A stretch of 64,000 nt of DNA, from the NCBI GenBank assembly GCA_041320695.1, contig JBGGOQ010000003.1:1-64000 (forward strand), read 5' to 3'. The stretch is from Caldicellulosiruptoraceae bacterium PP1 (lineage in GTDB: Bacteria > Bacillota > Thermoanaerobacteria > Caldicellulosiruptorales > Caldicellulosiruptoraceae). Both the position numbers and the translations under genes were made by a program. Position 1 is the first letter of the stretch. Each line of letters begins with the position of its first letter. The notes below the pieces were generated by a model, which saw only the letters and a list, made by a program, of their open reading frames with translations, did not search any database and had not been told where the DNA came from. This document shows positions 43,997 through 54,587 of the stretch, piece after piece.

Positions 43997-44044
43997 TTTG
44001 CTAACCTCCACTAATAATTCTTATAATATTATTCTATGTTTAAA

Positions 44045-45352
44045 TTAGCTTAAAAACCCTTTATAGTGTCTCATTAGCATCTGAGCTTCAATCTGTCTAA
44101 CTGTCTCTAATGCAACACCAACAACAATTAATAAACTTGTTCCTCCAAAGTAAACATTTATTTGTCCCTTGAAAATTAAACCTATAAATGTTGGTAGTAT
44201 TGCTATAAATGCTAAGAAGAGTGCACCTGCTAATGTTATTCTTCCAAGAACTTTTGTAATAAATTCAACAGTTGGTCTTCCTGGTCTTATACCTGGTATA
44301 AATCCACCATTTTGTTTTAAATTATTTGATATTTCAACTGGGTTAAATACTATAGCTGTATAAAAGTAAGTAAACCCAATTATAAATAAAGCATAAAACA
44401 ATGAATACCAGAAGGAGCCAGAAGAAAAATTAGCTTTTATAAATCTATAAAATCCAGTATTTGGGAAAAACTGAGCAATTGTTGTTGGTAGCATAACAAG
44501 TGATATAGCAAAAATTATTGGTATAACACCCGCTATATTTACTTTTATTGGTAGATGTGTGCTTTGTCCACCATATACTCTTCTCCCAACAACTCTTTTA
44601 GCATACTGTACTGGAATTCTTCTTTCGCCTTCTTGAATAATGATTATAAATACTATAATAGCTAAAGCCATTATCAAGAATAATACAACACCAAAAATAC
44701 TCATTAGAGAAAATTCATTTATCTTTGCTACATAGTTCCATAAGCTTGCTGCACCGTTTGGTATTCTTGAAATAATACCTGCAAATATCAATAATGATAT
44801 TCCGTTACCAACACCATTTTCTGTTATCTGTTCACCAAGCCACATTAAAAATACAGTACCAGCTGTTAAAGCAAAAGTTATGGTTATAAAGCCCATAAAC
44901 CCTTGTCCCTCAGCTGTGATAACTGGAACCCCATTAGTGAGACCACTTGCATTTTTAAGACCAAACCAAATACCTGCTGCTTGAATGAATGCAAGTATTG
45001 CTGTCCCATATCTTGTCCATTCTGCTATTTTCTTTTTACCCTCTTCACCTTGTTTTGATAATTCTTCAAGTGCTGGTATAGCAATAGTTAGTAGAGTCAT
45101 TATAATAGATGAATTGATGTAAGGTGTTACGCTCATTGCAAAAATACTCATATTTTTGAAAGTTCCGCCTGCGACAACATCAAAAAATCCAAGCATAGCC
45201 AAATCTTGAATTACCTTGCCTAATGCATCCCTGTCTATGTAAGGGACAGGGATAAAGGCACCAAGCCTAAATACCAAAAACATTGCAAGGGTGAATATTA
45301 TCCTCTTTCTTAGATCAGGTAATCTCCAGGCATTTTTAATTGTTTCAAACAC
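44045..45352 (-). CDS. secY: Protein translocase subunit SecY
   Basis: A 435-residue core of the Sec channel with ten membrane helices. Signatures: N-terminal LRKRIIFTLAMFLVFRLGAFIPVPYID, LGEQITENGVGNGISLLIFAGI, EGERRIPVQYAKRVVG, and GGFIPGIRPGRPTVEFI. The start is GTG with AGAGGTGATG upstream, one base after the rplO stop. Confidence 0.98.
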   Translation of the reverse strand: MFETIKNAWRLPDLRKRIIFTLAMFLVFRLGAFIPVPYIDRDALGKVIQDLAMLGFFDVVAGGTFKNMSIFAMSVTPYINSSIIMTLLTIAIPALEELSKQGEEGKKKIAEWTRYGTAILAFIQAAGIWFGLKNASGLTNGVPVITAEGQGFMGFITITFALTAGTVFLMWLGEQITENGVGNGISLLIFAGIISRIPNGAASLWNYVAKINEFSLMSIFGVVLFLIMALAIIVFIIIIQEGERRIPVQYAKRVVGRRVYGGQSTHLPIKVNIAGVIPIIFAISLVMLPTTIAQFFPNTGFYRFIKANFSSGSFWYSLFYALFIIGFTYFYTAIVFNPVEISNNLKQNGGFIPGIRPGRPTVEFITKVLGRITLAGALFLAFIAILPTFIGLIFKGQINVYFGGTSLLIVVGVALETVRQIEAQMLMRHYKGFLS

Positions 45353-45353
45353 C

Positions 45354-45797
45354 TTACATCACCTCTACCTTTCCTCCAACTTCCTCAATTTTCTTTCGTG
45401 CCCCTTCGCTTACCTTTTGAACTTTGATAGTTAATCTCTTTGTAAGTTCACCATTTCCTAAAATTTTTACACCATCTTTTTCAATATTTTTAATAATACC
45501 TTTTTCTAACAATAATTCTGGTGTAACAATTGTATCATTATCAAATATTTCTAATTTTCCTACATTAACTTCATTATACACCTTTTTATTGAGGTTTTTA
45601 AAGCCTCTCTTTGGCAATCTTCTTGAAAGAGGCATTTGTCCTCCTTCAAAACCTGGTCTTACTCCGCCACCAGATCTTGCCCATTGGCCTTTGTGTCCTC
45701 TTGTTGATGTTTTACCATGTCCTGAGCTTTCGCCTCTACCAACTCTTTTTGGATTTTTTCTTGATCCTGGAGCTGGCTTTAACTCGCCTAATTTCAT
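45354..45797 (-). CDS. rplO: 50S ribosomal protein L15
   Basis: A 147-residue uL15. [20 protein letters not shown] with the glycine-rich [20 protein letters not shown] arm is typical. It starts 15 bp after the rpsE stop; in most bacteria rpmD (L30) occupies exactly this junction but no frame for it exists here. Confidence 0.98.
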   Translation of the reverse strand: MKLGELKPAPGSRKNPKRVGRGESSGHGKTSTRGHKGQWARSGGGVRPGFEGGQMPLSRRLPKRGFKNLNKKVYNEVNVGKLEIFDNDTIVTPELLLEKGIIKNIEKDGVKILGNGELTKRLTIKVQKVSEGARKKIEEVGGKVEVM

Positions 45798-45812
45798 ATT
45801 GGTAAACCCTCC

Positions 45813-46319
45813 TTATTTGAGTATCTCTTCGATAGTTTTTCCTCTAAGTTTAGCTACCTCTTCAGGTTTTTTAAGCTTTTTGAATGCTTCAATTGTTGCA
45901 TATATCATATTTGCTGGGTTATTAGAACCTAAACTCTTTGTTCTTATATCCTTTATTCCTGCAAGCTCGCACACAGCACGAACTGGACCTCCAGCTATAA
46001 CACCTGTACCTTCTGGAGCTGGCTTTACAAGAACAGTTCCTGCACCAAAGTCGCCAATTGACTCGTGTGGAATTGTTGTATTTTTCATTGGAACTTCTAT
46101 TAGATGTTTTTTAGCATCTTCAATTGCTTTTCTAATAGCATCTGGTATTTCTGCAGCTTTGCCATGTCCTGCTCCAACATGACCTTTGCCATCACCAACA
46201 ACTACTATTGCAGAAAACTTAAGCCTTTTTCCACCTTTTACAACCTTAGCAACCCTATTTATATTTACAACTCTTTCTTTTAAATCAAGTCCTTTTGGGT
46301 CAATTCTAACCTCTGGCAA
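45813..46319 (-). CDS. rpsE: 30S ribosomal protein S5
   Basis: A 168-residue uS5 important for decoding accuracy. The N-terminal double-stranded RNA-binding-like domain ([21 protein letters not shown]) and [20 protein letters not shown] are intact. The start is TTG behind AAGGAGGG. Confidence 0.98.
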   Translation of the reverse strand: MPEVRIDPKGLDLKERVVNINRVAKVVKGGKRLKFSAIVVVGDGKGHVGAGHGKAAEIPDAIRKAIEDAKKHLIEVPMKNTTIPHESIGDFGAGTVLVKPAPEGTGVIAGGPVRAVCELAGIKDIRTKSLGSNNPANMIYATIEAFKKLKKPEEVAKLRGKTIEEILK

Positions 46320-46340
46320 ATTGTTTCCCTCCTTATAACA

Positions 46341-46709
46341 TTAAAATTGAAGACCAGCTTCTCTTGCTGCATCAGCAAGTGCCTTGATTTTCCCATGATA
46401 TGGATATCCGCCTCTATCAAAAACAACCTTCTCAATTCCTTTTTGTTTTGCTCTTTCGGCAACAATTTGACCAACTAATTTTGCAGCTTCTATTGACTTT
46501 GTTGATTCAATTCTTGTTTTTATTTCTGGTTCTAATGATGAAGCTGATACTAATGTTACTCCCTTTTGGTCATCAATTATTTGAGCATATATGAATTTTA
46601 AAGATTTATATACATTAAGTCTTGGCTTTTCATTTGTTCCAAATACCTTTTTTCTTACTCTTTTATGTCTTATTTGACGTTCGTCATTTCTGTTTATCTT
46701 CTTAAACAA
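46341..46709 (-). CDS. rplR: 50S ribosomal protein L18
   Basis: A 122-residue uL18 that binds 5S r[26 protein letters not shown] at the N-terminus and the terminal [26 protein letters not shown] are family marks. The start is TTG with GAGGGGAG upstream, 16 bp after rplF. Confidence 0.97.
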   Translation of the reverse strand: MFKKINRNDERQIRHKRVRKKVFGTNEKPRLNVYKSLKFIYAQIIDDQKGVTLVSASSLEPEIKTRIESTKSIEAAKLVGQIVAERAKQKGIEKVVFDRGGYPYHGKIKALADAAREAGLQF

Positions 46710-46725
46710 GCTAATTCACTCCCCT

Positions 46726-47274
46726 CTATTTCTTACCGCCTTTACCGGCTTTTCCTTCTTTAAGCTTTAGAACCTCGTTTGCATATTTAATACCTTTGCC
46801 AAGGTATGGATCAGGCTCTCTAATGCCTCTTATATTAGCTGCAAAATTACCAACCTGTTGTTTATCTATGCCTTTGATAACAATTTTATTTTGATCCGGA
46901 ACCTCTATTGTAATTCCGTTAGGTTCTTCAATTTCAACAGGGTGTGAGTAGCCTATTGTGAGAACAAGTTTTTTACCTTGTTTTGCTGCTCTGTAACCAA
47001 CACCTACAATTTCAAGTGATTTCTCATAGCCTTTTGTAACACCTTCAACCATGTTAGCGATAAGTGTCCTAGTAAGACCATGTAAAGCCTTGTGGTTTCT
47101 ATTGTCTGTTGGTCTTTTTACAAGTATTTGTCCATTCTCTATTTCAACTATCATATCTGGATGCAGTTCTCTAGTTAATTGTCCTTTTGGTCCCTTAACA
47201 GTTATAACATTTCCTTCAACCTTTACATCAACACCGTTAGGAATTTGTATAGGTTTTCTACCAATTCTTGACAT
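46726..47274 (-). CDS. rplF: 50S ribosomal protein L6
   Basis: A 182-residue uL6 near the factor-binding site. [21 protein letters not shown] and the C-terminal [22 protein letters not shown] are diagnostic; two related alpha/beta domains are evident. The C-terminus adds a Gly/Lys tail (AGKGGKK). Confidence 0.98.
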   Translation of the reverse strand: MSRIGRKPIQIPNGVDVKVEGNVITVKGPKGQLTRELHPDMIVEIENGQILVKRPTDNRNHKALHGLTRTLIANMVEGVTKGYEKSLEIVGVGYRAAKQGKKLVLTIGYSHPVEIEEPNGITIEVPDQNKIVIKGIDKQQVGNFAANIRGIREPDPYLGKGIKYANEVLKLKEGKAGKGGKK

Positions 47275-47300
47275 TTTGACACCTCCTTAAAAATAGCTAT

Positions 47301-47699
47301 TTACCAAACGTAGCAGAGTACTTCTCCGCCAACTCCTTCTTTTCTTGCTTTTTTATCAGTCATAACACCTTTTGATGTTGATACAATTGCAATTCCAAGT
47401 CCTCCAAGTACCCTTGGTAATTCATCTTTATTTACATATACTCTTCTTCCAGGCTTGCTGATTCTTCTTAATCCTGTAATTGCTTTTTCTTTATTAGCAC
47501 CATATTTTAATTTTATTCTAATGATACCTATTTTGCCATCATCTATAACTTCATATTCCTTTATAAAACCTTCATCAAGTAGTATCTGAGCTATTTCTTT
47601 TTTCATTCTCGATGCAGGTATATCTACTATTTCATGTCTTGAATTATTTGCATTTCTAATTCTTGTTAGCATATCTGCTATTGGGTCTGTCACAAACAT
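47301..47699 (-). CDS. rpsH: 30S ribosomal protein S8
   Basis: A 132-residue uS8 that organises the central domain of 16S r[23 protein letters not shown], the [12 protein letters not shown] region and the C-terminal [20 protein letters not shown] block are intact. In Escherichia S8 represses the spc operon through rplE; no such site was looked for successfully here. Confidence 0.98.
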   Translation of the reverse strand: MFVTDPIADMLTRIRNANNSRHEIVDIPASRMKKEIAQILLDEGFIKEYEVIDDGKIGIIRIKLKYGANKEKAITGLRRISKPGRRVYVNKDELPRVLGGLGIAIVSTSKGVMTDKKARKEGVGGEVLCYVW

Positions 47700-47726
47700 C
47701 TTTTTACCTCCCTCCGAACATATATT

Positions 47727-47912
47727 TTACCAGCTAGCTTTCTTAAGGCCAGGTATCTCTCCATTATGAGCAAGTTTCCTAAAGCAAAGCCTACATATAC
47801 CAAATTTTCTAAGATATGCGTGTGGTCTTCCACATATTTTGCATCTATTATATTTTCTTGTTGAAAACTTTTGAGGTCTTTTTTGCTTTGCTATCATAGA
47901 CTTTTTAGCCAT
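47727..47912 (-). CDS. rpsN: 30S ribosomal protein S14, zinc type
   Basis: A 61-residue type Z uS14. Four zinc cysteines are seen as CKICG (C24, C27) and CRLCF (C40, C43). The short length separates it from the 89-residue zinc-free type. It follows rplE by 22 bp, with GAGGAGGG before the ATG. Confidence 0.98.
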   Translation of the reverse strand: MAKKSMIAKQKRPQKFSTRKYNRCKICGRPHAYLRKFGICRLCFRKLAHNGEIPGLKKASW

Positions 47913-47934
47913 TTATTACCCTCCTCAATCTTTT

Positions 47935-48477
47935 TTAGCTTGCAAATGGCATACCAAGTAATCTTAAAAGTTCTCTTGCTTCTTCGTCGGTCTTTGCTGA
48001 AGTTACAATTGTAATCTCAACACCTCTGATTTTTTCAACTTTGTCGTATTCAATTTCTGGAAATACAAGTTGTTCTTTGAATCCTAATGAGTAATTTCCT
48101 CTTCCATCAAACGCTTTATCTGAAACACCTTTAAAGTCTCTAACCCTTGGAAGTGCAAGATTAATTACTTTATCCAAAAATTCATACATTCTATTTCCTC
48201 TTAATGTTACCATTACACCTATTGGCATACCCTTTCTTAGTTTGAAGTTAGCAATTGATTTTTTCGCTCTTGTAACAACAGGCTTTTGTCCTGTTATTGT
48301 TGTTAACTCATTTACAGCAACATCAATTGCTTTTGGATTTTCTCTTGCTTCTCCAAGACCGATATTTACAACTACTTTACCAAGTCTTGGTACTTCCATA
48401 ACATTTTTATATCCGAACTTTTGCATTAACGCAGGAATTACCTCTTTTTGATACTTCTCTTTAAGTCTTGGCGTCAT
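47935..48477 (-). CDS. rplE: 50S ribosomal protein L5
   Basis: A 180-residue uL5, which binds 5S rRNA in the central protuberance. [44 protein letters not shown] and the C-terminal [15 protein letters not shown] are intact. ATG start. Confidence 0.98.
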   Translation of the reverse strand: MTPRLKEKYQKEVIPALMQKFGYKNVMEVPRLGKVVVNIGLGEARENPKAIDVAVNELTTITGQKPVVTRAKKSIANFKLRKGMPIGVMVTLRGNRMYEFLDKVINLALPRVRDFKGVSDKAFDGRGNYSLGFKEQLVFPEIEYDKVEKIRGVEITIVTSAKTDEEARELLRLLGMPFAS

Positions 48478-48503
48478 TTATTTTACCTCCTCTCGCTTTT
48501 TGA

Positions 48504-48836
48504 CTAATCAATAAGTTCACCACATTTTTTGCATGATCTTACTTTAACTTCTTTATCTCCTTCATGTATAAACTTGTGTCCTACCCTTGTTGGTTGGTTG
48601 CATTTTGGACAAACAAGCATAACCTTGCATGAATATATTGGAGCTTCTTGAGTTATTATTCCACCTTGTCTCATCTTTTGATTTGGTCTGACATGCTTTG
48701 TTATTATATTAACGCCTTCAACAACAACTTTATTATCTGTTGGTAAAACTGTTAAAACCTTTCCTTGCTTTCCTTTGTATTTACCAGATAAAACAACAAC
48801 TGTGTCACCTTTTTTAACATGAACTCTATTTGGCAA
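48504..48836 (-). CDS. rplX: 50S ribosomal protein L24
   Basis: A 110-residue uL24, an early-assembly KOW protein ([21 protein letters not shown]). It carries two CxxC pairs (CPKC and CKKC) in the C-terminal half, a zinc-ribbon-like feature found in some thermophile and Firmicute L24 proteins. The start is taken as TTG at 48836, 6-8 bases after AAGGAGG; a GTG at 48845 touches that site and is less likely. Confidence 0.95.
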   Translation of the reverse strand: MPNRVHVKKGDTVVVLSGKYKGKQGKVLTVLPTDNKVVVEGVNIITKHVRPNQKMRQGGIITQEAPIYSCKVMLVCPKCNQPTRVGHKFIHEGDKEVKVRSCKKCGELID

Positions 48837-48853
48837 TTCAAACACCTCCTTGA

Positions 48854-49222
48854 TTATAATACTTCAGGTGCAAGTGAAATAATCTTCATAAATTCTTTAT
48901 CTCTTAATTCTCTTGCAACAGGTCCAAATATACGTGTTCCTCTCGGTGTTTTATCTTCTCTTATTATAACTGCTGCATTATCATCAAATCTTATATATGT
49001 TCCATCATTTCTTTTAAGACCCTTTCTTGTTCTAACTATAACTGCCTTAACAACGTCACCTTTTTTAACAACGCCACCTGGTGTTGCATCTTTAACAGAA
49101 CATATAATAATATCACCAATATTAGCAAACTTTCTATTTGAACCGCCTAGAACCCTAATACACATTAATTCTTTAGCACCTGTGTTATCTGCTACTCTGA
49201 GCCTTGTTTGAGGCTGTATCAT
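48854..49222 (-). CDS. rplN: 50S ribosomal protein L14
   Basis: A 122-residue uL14 contacting the small subunit. [41 protein letters not shown] and the C-terminal [18 protein letters not shown] are near-invariant. ATG behind GGGAGGG. Confidence 0.98.
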   Translation of the reverse strand: MIQPQTRLRVADNTGAKELMCIRVLGGSNRKFANIGDIIICSVKDATPGGVVKKGDVVKAVIVRTRKGLKRNDGTYIRFDDNAAVIIREDKTPRGTRIFGPVARELRDKEFMKIISLAPEVL

Positions 49223-49252
49223 GGTCTTTGTTCCCTCCCAACTACATTAAAT

Positions 49253-49513
49253 TTATTTTGCTCTTTCTAATATTTCAACAACTCTCCATCTTTTATCTTT
49301 GCTAAGTGGTCTTGTTTCCATTATTAAAACTTTATCGCCAACTTTGCAAGTATTTTCTTCGTCATGTGCCTTAAATTTTGTTGTTCTTTTGAGAGTCTTT
49401 TTATAAAGAGGATGTTGTACAAATGTTTCAACAGCTACAACAACTGTCTTATCCATTTTATCGCTTACAACAACGCCTACTCTTGTTTTTCTTAATGCCC
49501 TTTTATTCTCCAC
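49253..49513 (-). CDS. rpsQ: 30S ribosomal protein S17
   Basis: An 86-residue uS17, an OB-fold primary 16S rRNA binder. [21 protein letters not shown] and [20 protein letters not shown] match the family. The start is GTG with AGGGG upstream. Confidence 0.98.
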   Translation of the reverse strand: MENKRALRKTRVGVVVSDKMDKTVVVAVETFVQHPLYKKTLKRTTKFKAHDEENTCKVGDKVLIMETRPLSKDKRWRVVEILERAK

Positions 49514-49526
49514 AATCTACCCCTCC

Positions 49527-49742
49527 TTATGCATTCTTATTAACCTTTCCTTCAGAAAGCTCTCTTTCTCTAATTATTGTCTTTATTCTTGCTATTGTCT
49601 TTTTAACCTCTCTAATCCTCATAGGATTTTCTAATTGGTTTGTAGCAAGCTGAAATCTAAGATTAAATAATTCACTTTTTAACTTCTTTAATTCATTTTG
49701 TAATTCATTATTTGTCATATCGCGAATTTTGGATGCCTTCAT
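49527..49742 (-). CDS. rpmC: 50S ribosomal protein L29
   Basis: A 71-residue uL29 at the tunnel exit. The helical pair [19 protein letters not shown] and [20 protein letters not shown], then IRTIIRER-like [11 protein letters not shown], is typical. The ATG overlaps the rplP stop region by one base. Confidence 0.97.
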   Translation of the reverse strand: MKASKIRDMTNNELQNELKKLKSELFNLRFQLATNQLENPMRIREVKKTIARIKTIIRERELSEGKVNKNA

Positions 49743-50173
49743 TATTCTTCACCACCCATTTCTTCATCTTGCCTTGATACTATTTTACATTTAATTGGTA
49801 ATTTATGGATAGCGAGTCTAAGTGCCTCTTTTGCTACCTCCTCTGCTACTCCAGCAACTTCAAACATAACTCTTCCTGGTTTAACAACAGCTACCCAGTA
49901 CTCTGGCATACCTTTTCCTGAACCCATACGAGTTTCTGCAGGTTTCTTTGTTACTGGCTTATCTGGGAATATCTTTATCCAAACCTTACCGCCTCTTTTA
50001 ATATGTCTTGATATTGCAACTCTGGCAGCTTCAATTTGATTGCTTGTAATCCAACCTGGCTCCATAGCCATAATTCCAAATTCACCATAAGAAACAAAAT
50101 TACCTCTTGTTGCTTTTCCTTTCATTCTACCTCTTTGTTGTTTTCTATGCTTAACTCTCTTTGGCATCAACAT
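49742..50173 (-). CDS. rplP: 50S ribosomal protein L16
   Basis: A 143-residue uL16 near the A-site finger. [22 protein letters not shown] and GKPVTKKP-type [18 protein letters not shown] are intact; the arginine that is hydroxylated in some bacteria lies in the latter region. Two in-frame ATGs (50173 and 50167) are possible starts; both lie behind GAGGGAGGC. Confidence 0.97.
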   Translation of the reverse strand: MLMPKRVKHRKQQRGRMKGKATRGNFVSYGEFGIMAMEPGWITSNQIEAARVAISRHIKRGGKVWIKIFPDKPVTKKPAETRMGSGKGMPEYWVAVVKPGRVMFEVAGVAEEVAKEALRLAIHKLPIKCKIVSRQDEEMGGEE

Positions 50174-50841
50174 TATTTATCGCCTCCCTCTTGTGGAACC
50201 AATGCCTTCTTTGGTAGAATTTCACCTTTGTAAATCCATGCTTTAACGCCAATTCTACCATATGTTGTATGTGCCTCTGCAAAGCCATAATCTATATCAG
50301 CTCTGAGTGTTTGAAGTGGAATTCTTCCTTCCTTATACCATTCAGTTCTTGCTATATCAGTACCACCAAGTCTTCCTGCAACCATTGTCTTTATTCCTTT
50401 TGCACCAAGCTTCATTGCTCGAGCCATTGCTTGTTTCATAGCTTTTCTGAATGAAATTCTCTTTTCTAGTTGAGCGGCAATGTTTTCCGCAACAAGTTGA
50501 GCATCTAATTCTGGAACCTTAACTTCTTTAATATCTAATGAAACAGATTTCCCGCCAGTTAATTTTTCAAGGTCTTTTCTTAAGTTTTCAACACCTGCAC
50601 CAGCTTTACCAATAACAATACCTGGTTTTGCTGTATATACAATAACTTTTATTCTCTTTGCAGCTCTCTCAATTTCAACCCTTGAAATACCTGCAGAATA
50701 TAGTTTTTCTTTTATATGTTTTCTAATCTTGAAATCTTCAAGAAGATTCTTTTCGAAATCTTTATCATTAGCAAACCATCTGGAATCCCAATCTCTTACT
50801 ATTCCAAGTCTAAATCCTTTTGGATGAACCTTCTGACCCAT
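50173..50841 (-). CDS. rpsC: 30S ribosomal protein S3
   Basis: A 222-residue uS3, part of the mRNA entry helicase. [20 protein letters not shown], the KH domain [21 protein letters not shown] and the C-terminal [20 protein letters not shown] are all standard. The stop overlaps the rplP start. Confidence 0.98.
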   Translation of the reverse strand: MGQKVHPKGFRLGIVRDWDSRWFANDKDFEKNLLEDFKIRKHIKEKLYSAGISRVEIERAAKRIKVIVYTAKPGIVIGKAGAGVENLRKDLEKLTGGKSVSLDIKEVKVPELDAQLVAENIAAQLEKRISFRKAMKQAMARAMKLGAKGIKTMVAGRLGGTDIARTEWYKEGRIPLQTLRADIDYGFAEAHTTYGRIGVKAWIYKGEILPKKALVPQEGGDK

Positions 50842-50863
50842 TTATTTCCCTCCTTACAATTTT

Positions 50864-51229
50864 CTATCTCTCTTTAAGAACTACTGTAATATGACTTGTT
50901 CTTTTTCTAATAATAAACGCTCTTCCTTGGGCTCTTGGTCTTATTCTCTTCATCACTGGTCCACCATTTGCATAAACTTCAGCAATATATAATTTATCAA
51001 CATTCATATTATGATTATTTTCAGCATTAGCCATAGCTGACTTTATAAGTTTTTCAACCATTCTTGCAGATCTCTTTGGTGTAAATCTTAAAATACTCAA
51101 AGCTTCTTTAACTGGTTTATTCCTAATAAGATCTATTACTATTTTCACTTTACGAGGTGCAATTATTGCATTTCTCAAGGAAGCCTTTGCTACCTTTACC
51201 TCATTTGTTGCGTTAACTGCTTTTTCCAC
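50864..51229 (-). CDS. rplV: 50S ribosomal protein L22
   Basis: A 121-residue uL22 whose beta-hairpin lines the exit tunnel. The hairpin region NGGPVMKRIRPRAQGRAFII, where macrolide-resistance changes occur in other species, is intact. The N-terminus has a short extension (MEKAVNATNE). The start is GTG behind AAAGGAGG. Confidence 0.98.
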   Translation of the reverse strand: MEKAVNATNEVKVAKASLRNAIIAPRKVKIVIDLIRNKPVKEALSILRFTPKRSARMVEKLIKSAMANAENNHNMNVDKLYIAEVYANGGPVMKRIRPRAQGRAFIIRKRTSHITVVLKER

Positions 51230-51259
51230 CTTTCTTCCTCCTTTCGAAAAAAGTTAATT

Positions 51260-51544
51260 TTATTTCAACGCAGTAGATTTTTCTGTATGGTGTCCATGTC
51301 CTTTAAATGTTCTTGTTGGTGCAAATTCTCCCAATTTATGTCCAACCATTTCTTCAGTAATATAAACTGGAATGTGTTTTCTTCCATCATATACTGCAAT
51401 AGTATGTCCAACCATCTGTGGGAATATTGTTGACCTTCTTGACCATGTTTTAATAACCTTTTTCTCATTAGTTTGATTCATCTTTTCTATCTTTGCAAGA
51501 AGCTTTGGATCACAATATGGTCCTTTTTTAAGTGATCTTCCCAA
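51260..51544 (-). CDS. rpsS: 30S ribosomal protein S19
   Basis: A 94-residue uS19 of the small-subunit head. [40 protein letters not shown] and [15 protein letters not shown] are invariant blocks. The start is TTG with GGAGGGA upstream. Confidence 0.98.
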   Translation of the reverse strand: MGRSLKKGPYCDPKLLAKIEKMNQTNEKKVIKTWSRRSTIFPQMVGHTIAVYDGRKHIPVYITEEMVGHKLGEFAPTRTFKGHGHHTEKSTALK

Positions 51545-51565
51545 AGTTTATCCCTCCTTAAACTA

Positions 51566-52396
51566 TTATTTTCTTCTCTTTACTATCAGCTTATCAGATG
51601 GTTTATTTTTCTTCCTTGTTTTGTAACCAAGTGCTGGTTTACCCCATGGTGTTAATGGACTTGGATGTCCTATTGGTGATTTACCTTCACCGCCACCGTG
51701 TGGATGATCAACCGGATTCATAACAGAACCTCTAACTGTTGGTCTTATACCCATCCATCTCTTTCTACCTGCTTTACCTATCTTTACATTTTCATGATCA
51801 AGGTTACCAACTTGTCCCACTGTAGCTTTGCAATCTTGGCTTACATATCTAAGTTCACCTGATGGTAATCTTAGAAGTGCATATTTGCCTTCTTTTGCCA
51901 TAAGCTGAGCTACCGCACCAGCAGCTTTGACAATTTGGCCACCTCTACCTGGCTTTAATTCAACATTGTGTACCATAGTACCAACTGGAATATTCTTTAA
52001 TGGTAATGCATTACCAACCTTTATATCCGCATTTGGACCTGACATCAATGTCTCGCCAACTTTTAAACCTTCTGGAGCCAATATATATCTCTTTTCACCA
52101 TCTACATAGTGAAGCAATGCGATAAATGCTGATCTATTTGGATCATATTCGATTGCAGCAACTTTTGCTGGAATACCATCTTTATCTCTTTTAAAGTCAA
52201 TAATTCTTATCTTCTTTTTGTGGCCGCCACCTTTATGTCTAACAGTTATTCTCCCTAAATTGTTTCTTCCAGCAAATTTTTTCTCTGAAAATATCAAAGA
52301 TTTTTCTGGTTTTGTTTTTGTAATAACTTCTTTATAGTGTAATACTGATGACTGTCTTCTTCCTGGTGTTGTAGGTTTATATATTATTACGCCCAC
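51566..52396 (-). CDS. rplB: 50S ribosomal protein L2
   Basis: A 276-residue uL2 at the peptidyl transferase centre. [20 protein letters not shown], the [14 protein letters not shown] region and [20 protein letters not shown] with the conserved histidine are intact. The start is GTG; AAAAAGG lies close upstream, with GAGGGG further 5'. Confidence 0.98.
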   Translation of the reverse strand: MGVIIYKPTTPGRRQSSVLHYKEVITKTKPEKSLIFSEKKFAGRNNLGRITVRHKGGGHKKKIRIIDFKRDKDGIPAKVAAIEYDPNRSAFIALLHYVDGEKRYILAPEGLKVGETLMSGPNADIKVGNALPLKNIPVGTMVHNVELKPGRGGQIVKAAGAVAQLMAKEGKYALLRLPSGELRYVSQDCKATVGQVGNLDHENVKIGKAGRKRWMGIRPTVRGSVMNPVDHPHGGGEGKSPIGHPSPLTPWGKPALGYKTRKKNKPSDKLIVKRRK

Positions 52397-52417
52397 CTTT
52401 TTTCCCCTCCTTATTCC

Positions 52418-52708
52418 TTAGATTAAACCATCAAAGAATTCAATTGTTTTGCTCTTATCTGTTAGTTTTACTATAGCTTTTTTCCAAGCACGAGTTTGCC
52501 CTTCAAATCTTCCAAGTCTTTTTTTCTTTGGTTTTACATTCATTGTCCAAACCTTATCCACTTCAACGCCAAATATCTTTTCGACTGCTTTTTTGATTTC
52601 TACCTTATTAGCTTTTTTATCAACTTCGAAGGTATATTTTTTGTCTTGTAACATACTCATACTTTTTTCTGTAACTATTGGTCTTTTTATGATATCTTCG
52701 TATTGCAT
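52418..52708 (-). CDS. rplW: 50S ribosomal protein L23
   Basis: A 96-residue uL23, docking site for trigger factor and SRP at the tunnel exit. [40 protein letters not shown] and the [20 protein letters not shown] tail match. The ATG touches the end of rplD. Confidence 0.98.
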   Translation of the reverse strand: MQYEDIIKRPIVTEKSMSMLQDKKYTFEVDKKANKVEIKKAVEKIFGVEVDKVWTMNVKPKKKRLGRFEGQTRAWKKAIVKLTDKSKTIEFFDGLI

Positions 52709-53334
52709 TAAGCGTACACCTCCTCTACTTTTTTAGCAGCATCTTGGAGGATTATAAATTTTTCATATTTCAAAATATCAAAAACGTTTAGGTTTCCTAC
52801 TTGCAATGTTTTAACTGTTGGAATATTCATAGTTGATTTTTGTAAAAACTCATTCTTTTCTGGTATTACAATCAATGCTTTTTTATCGTCAAGCCCTAAA
52901 TTCTTAAGAACTTTTATAACTTCCTTTGTTTTGTATTCATTCATATCCCATTTGTCAATAACAATAACATTACTTTCTTTAACCTTTAATGAGAGTGCAC
53001 TTTTGAGTGCCAATCTCTTAACTTTCTTCGGTAAATCAATGGAGAAATCTCTTGGTTTCTTTGCAAAAACAACGCCACCTTTTCTCCATGTAGGAGCTGT
53101 TATTGAACCTTGTCTTGCTCTACCTGTTCCTTTTTGTCTCCAAGGCTTTCTTCCACCGCCTCTAACCTCTGATCTTGTTTTTGCTGCAAATGTGCCTTGC
53201 CTTCTGTTAGCTAAGTGTGCTACAACAGCTTGATGAAGAACATGCTCATTTACTTCAATACCAAAAACTAAATCACTTAACTCATATTCACCTACTTGAT
53301 GTCCTTCTATATTATAAACTGGTACCTTAGGCAT
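52708..53334 (-). CDS. rplD: 50S ribosomal protein L4
   Basis: A 208-residue uL4 with the tunnel-lining loop ([20 protein letters not shown]). The C-terminal Rossmann-like part (VNVFDIL-type [15 protein letters not shown]) is intact. L4 autoregulates the S10 operon in Escherichia; whether the leader upstream of rpsJ binds it is unknown. Confidence 0.98.
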   Translation of the reverse strand: MPKVPVYNIEGHQVGEYELSDLVFGIEVNEHVLHQAVVAHLANRRQGTFAAKTRSEVRGGGRKPWRQKGTGRARQGSITAPTWRKGGVVFAKKPRDFSIDLPKKVKRLALKSALSLKVKESNVIVIDKWDMNEYKTKEVIKVLKNLGLDDKKALIVIPEKNEFLQKSTMNIPTVKTLQVGNLNVFDILKYEKFIILQDAAKKVEEVYA

Positions 53335-53362
53335 TTATCTTCCTCCCTTCATTCTTTCTTGG

Positions 53363-53995
53363 TTATTTACTTTTAACTGAGTCCTTAATTAAAACCAAAG
53401 ACCCTTTAACACCTGGTACATTGCCTTTTAAGAGAATTAAGTTTCTATCGCTATCAACCTTAACAACTTTTAGATTTTGGATTGTAACTCTTTCTCCACC
53501 AGTTCTTCCTGGCATTTTTTTGCCTGGGAATGTTCTACCTGGATTTGTGTTTGGACCCATTGAACCTACTCTTCTATGATACATTGAACCATGGCTCATT
53601 GGACCTCTTTTAGCACCATATCTTTTGATAACACCTTGAAATCCTTTACCTTTTGATGTCCCAACAACATCAACCTTTTCACCTGGTGTAAATATATCTA
53701 CTCTTATTTCTTGCCCAACTTCATATTTATCTGAGTCTTTTAATCTTAATTCTTTTATATATCTCTTTGGCTTTATACCATGTTTTTCAAAATGTCCTTT
53801 TAATGGTTTATTTAATTTCTTTTCTTCAATATTAACAAAACCCACTTGAATAGCAGAATATCCATCATTTTCAATAGTCTTCTTTTGGATAACAACACAT
53901 GGACCTGCCTCAATTACTGTTACAGGAATTGCATTTCCTGTTTCATCAAATATTTGAGTCATGCCTATTTTTTTTCCTAATATTGCTTTATTCAT
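53363..53995 (-). CDS. rplC: 50S ribosomal protein L3
   Basis: A 210-residue uL3 reaching to the peptidyl transferase centre. [20 protein letters not shown], the central [20 protein letters not shown] and [18 protein letters not shown] are diagnostic. ATG start, 16 bp after rpsJ. Confidence 0.98.
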   Translation of the reverse strand: MNKAILGKKIGMTQIFDETGNAIPVTVIEAGPCVVIQKKTIENDGYSAIQVGFVNIEEKKLNKPLKGHFEKHGIKPKRYIKELRLKDSDKYEVGQEIRVDIFTPGEKVDVVGTSKGKGFQGVIKRYGAKRGPMSHGSMYHRRVGSMGPNTNPGRTFPGKKMPGRTGGERVTIQNLKVVKVDSDRNLILLKGNVPGVKGSLVLIKDSVKSK

Positions 53996-54011
53996 TCCAA
54001 CTTACACCTCC

Positions 54012-54323
54012 TTATACTTTGATCTCAATATCAACGCCTGCTGGTAATTCAAGTCTCATAAGTGCATCAACTGTTTTTTGTGTGGGCTTAATGATATCAA
54101 TTAATCTCTTGTGAGTCTTAAGTTCAAATTGTTCTCTTGAATCTTTATATTTATGTGGTGCTCTTATTATTGTTATTATTTCCTTCTCTGTTGGAAGTGG
54201 TACTGGACCCGAAACATCAGCACCTGTGTTTTTTGCTGTTTCAACAATTTTCTTAGCTGATTGTTCTAATAGTTTGTAATCGAATGATTTTAATCTAATT
54301 CTCATTTTTTGATTGTTTGACAT
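54012..54323 (-). CDS. rpsJ: 30S ribosomal protein S10
   Basis: A 103-residue uS10, also the transcription antitermination factor Nus[44 protein letters not shown] with [12 protein letters not shown] are conserved. First gene of the cluster: tuf, fusA and the str-operon genes that often precede it are not present. ATG behind AAAGGAGGGG. Confidence 0.98.
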   Translation of the reverse strand: MSNNQKMRIRLKSFDYKLLEQSAKKIVETAKNTGADVSGPVPLPTEKEIITIIRAPHKYKDSREQFELKTHKRLIDIIKPTQKTVDALMRLELPAGVDIEIKV

Positions 54324-54361
54324 TTGTTCCCCTCCTTTAAAATAATATAATTTTTACTTTT

Positions 54362-54482
54362 GCGACAGGGGGACTTTGCAACTTATCCGTGTGTGTCTAA
54401 ACTTCTTATATAAAAATACCCGGGTTTTAGCTCTCGGGCATAAAACACCGGGCATGAAATCTCATACCTTTCCCCGTGTCGC
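54362..54482 (-). promoter_or_regulatory. Structured 5' leader of the S10 operon
   Basis: On the minus strand a long-range helix, GCGACACGGGGA with TCCCCCTGTCGC (11 of 12 bp), encloses two hairpins: GGTATGA/TCATGCC (54451-54468) and CCGGTGTTTTA/TAAAACCCGG (54420-54451, one bulge, followed by TATTTTTATA). A further hairpin, CTGCT/AGCAG inside GCAAAA/TTTTGC, lies just upstream near 54510-54546. The area is clearly richer in G+C than its surroundings and holds no frame. I do not recognise a named RNA family; a ribosomal-protein-binding autoregulatory leader or attenuator is likely. The remaining ~40 nt to rpsJ hold only the ribosome-binding site. Confidence 0.65.
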
Positions 54483-54558
54483 CCGTCTCATAAGGACCAG
54501 ACATACTCCGCAAAAATTACCTGCTTTTATAGCAGCAACCTTTTGCATCATCGCATCA

Positions 54559-54587
54559 ATTTTATTTTTTCCCACACAATGACTTAA
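54559..54587 (-). promoter_or_regulatory. Candidate promoter of the S10-spc-alpha cluster
   Basis: Minus strand TTAAGT, 17-bp spacer, TAAAAT, between the rubredoxin-gene terminator and the structured leader. The -35 box is poor. It would give a leader of about 225 nt. Confidence 0.4.

Noticed and set aside
45424-46182. Open frame of 252 codons on the plus strand across rplO and rpsE
   Set aside because: It lies antisense to two clear ribosomal protein genes, has low-complexity Pro/Ser composition from the complementary strand and no ribosome-binding site.
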